In this document: in pieces, positions 6,554-6,586 of the stretch
Numbering within the stretch: the first letter of the stretch is position 1
Layout: every line of letters starts with the position of its first letter
Assembly (NCBI GenBank): GCA_021851535.1
Contig: JAJZDT010000008.1
Location: forward strand, 1 to 6,586
DNA from: Microcaldota archaeon
GTDB taxonomy: Archaea; Micrarchaeota; Micrarchaeia; Micrarchaeales; Micrarchaeaceae
Length of the DNA: 6,586 bases
Reading direction: 5' to 3'
Made by a program: the position numbers and the translations under genes
The notes under the pieces: generated by a model
Seen by the model: only the letters and a program-made list of their open reading frames with translations
Told to the model about the DNA's origin: nothing
The model's database searches: none

Positions 6554-6572
6554 TTTTTTATCTGAATTTTTT
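6554..6572 (+). terminator. Archaeal-type T-tract terminator after the giant gene
   Basis: Two T6 runs (6554-6559 and 6567-6572) begin 33 bases after the stop codon and are followed by a pyrimidine-rich stretch to the window end. No hairpin precedes them. Archaeal RNA polymerase stops at such oligo-T runs without a stem, so this is a reasonable end for the transcript. The 65-base tail 6522-6586 holds no other feature that I can support. Confidence 0.5.
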
Positions 6573-6586
6573 GTGTCTTCTCTCCT

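Overview
The window looks like DNA from a small-genome archaeon, most plausibly an acidophilic DPANN lineage of the ARMAN type (Micrarchaeota or Parvarchaeota). The evidence is AT-rich coding sequence on one strand, a short GAGGTG Shine-Dalgarno matching the archaeal anti-SD, a T-tract terminator of archaeal style, and a giant secreted protein. That protein is rich in N-X-S/T sequons and poor in charged residues, and ends in a Thr-rich STTTTIP-type linker plus one membrane helix. The lineage is inferred from protein style and was not tested by any search.

Layout: positions 2-610 hold the 3' part of a gene that runs off the left edge. It encodes a membrane-anchored protein with a probable degenerate PLD-like cytosolic domain. 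After 13 bases comes one very large gene (624-6521, 1965 codons) that fills almost all the rest. The last 65 bases hold two T6 tracts, read as a transcription terminator. No RNA gene, CRISPR array, insertion sequence or origin was seen.

The giant protein is a modular surface fibre. From the N-terminus it has: a Sec signal peptide (1-25); two tandem modules (28-381 and 382-812), each an MBG-like beta-sandwich that seems to be interrupted by a YVTN-type beta-propeller; eight Ig/PKD-like domains (813-1592) in the order A-A-A-B-C-B-C-B; a run of 17 glycines (1600-1616); a C-terminal Asn-rich beta domain (1617-1895); a Thr/Ser/Gln linker (1896-1937); and a transmembrane anchor (1938-1959) with a short basic tail. 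The propellers would sit furthest from the cell and the Ig-like array would act as a stalk.

The two genes are probably co-transcribed. The first faces the cytosol and the second the outside, so a shared role at the envelope is possible, but nothing in the sequence proves it. The most interesting points are the duplicated propeller-inside-sandwich architecture, the relocated disulfide in the three A-type repeats with an exact 94-residue period, the alternating B/C order of the later repeats, the mosaic relation of repeat A3 to A1 and A2, and the odd translation start of the giant gene.
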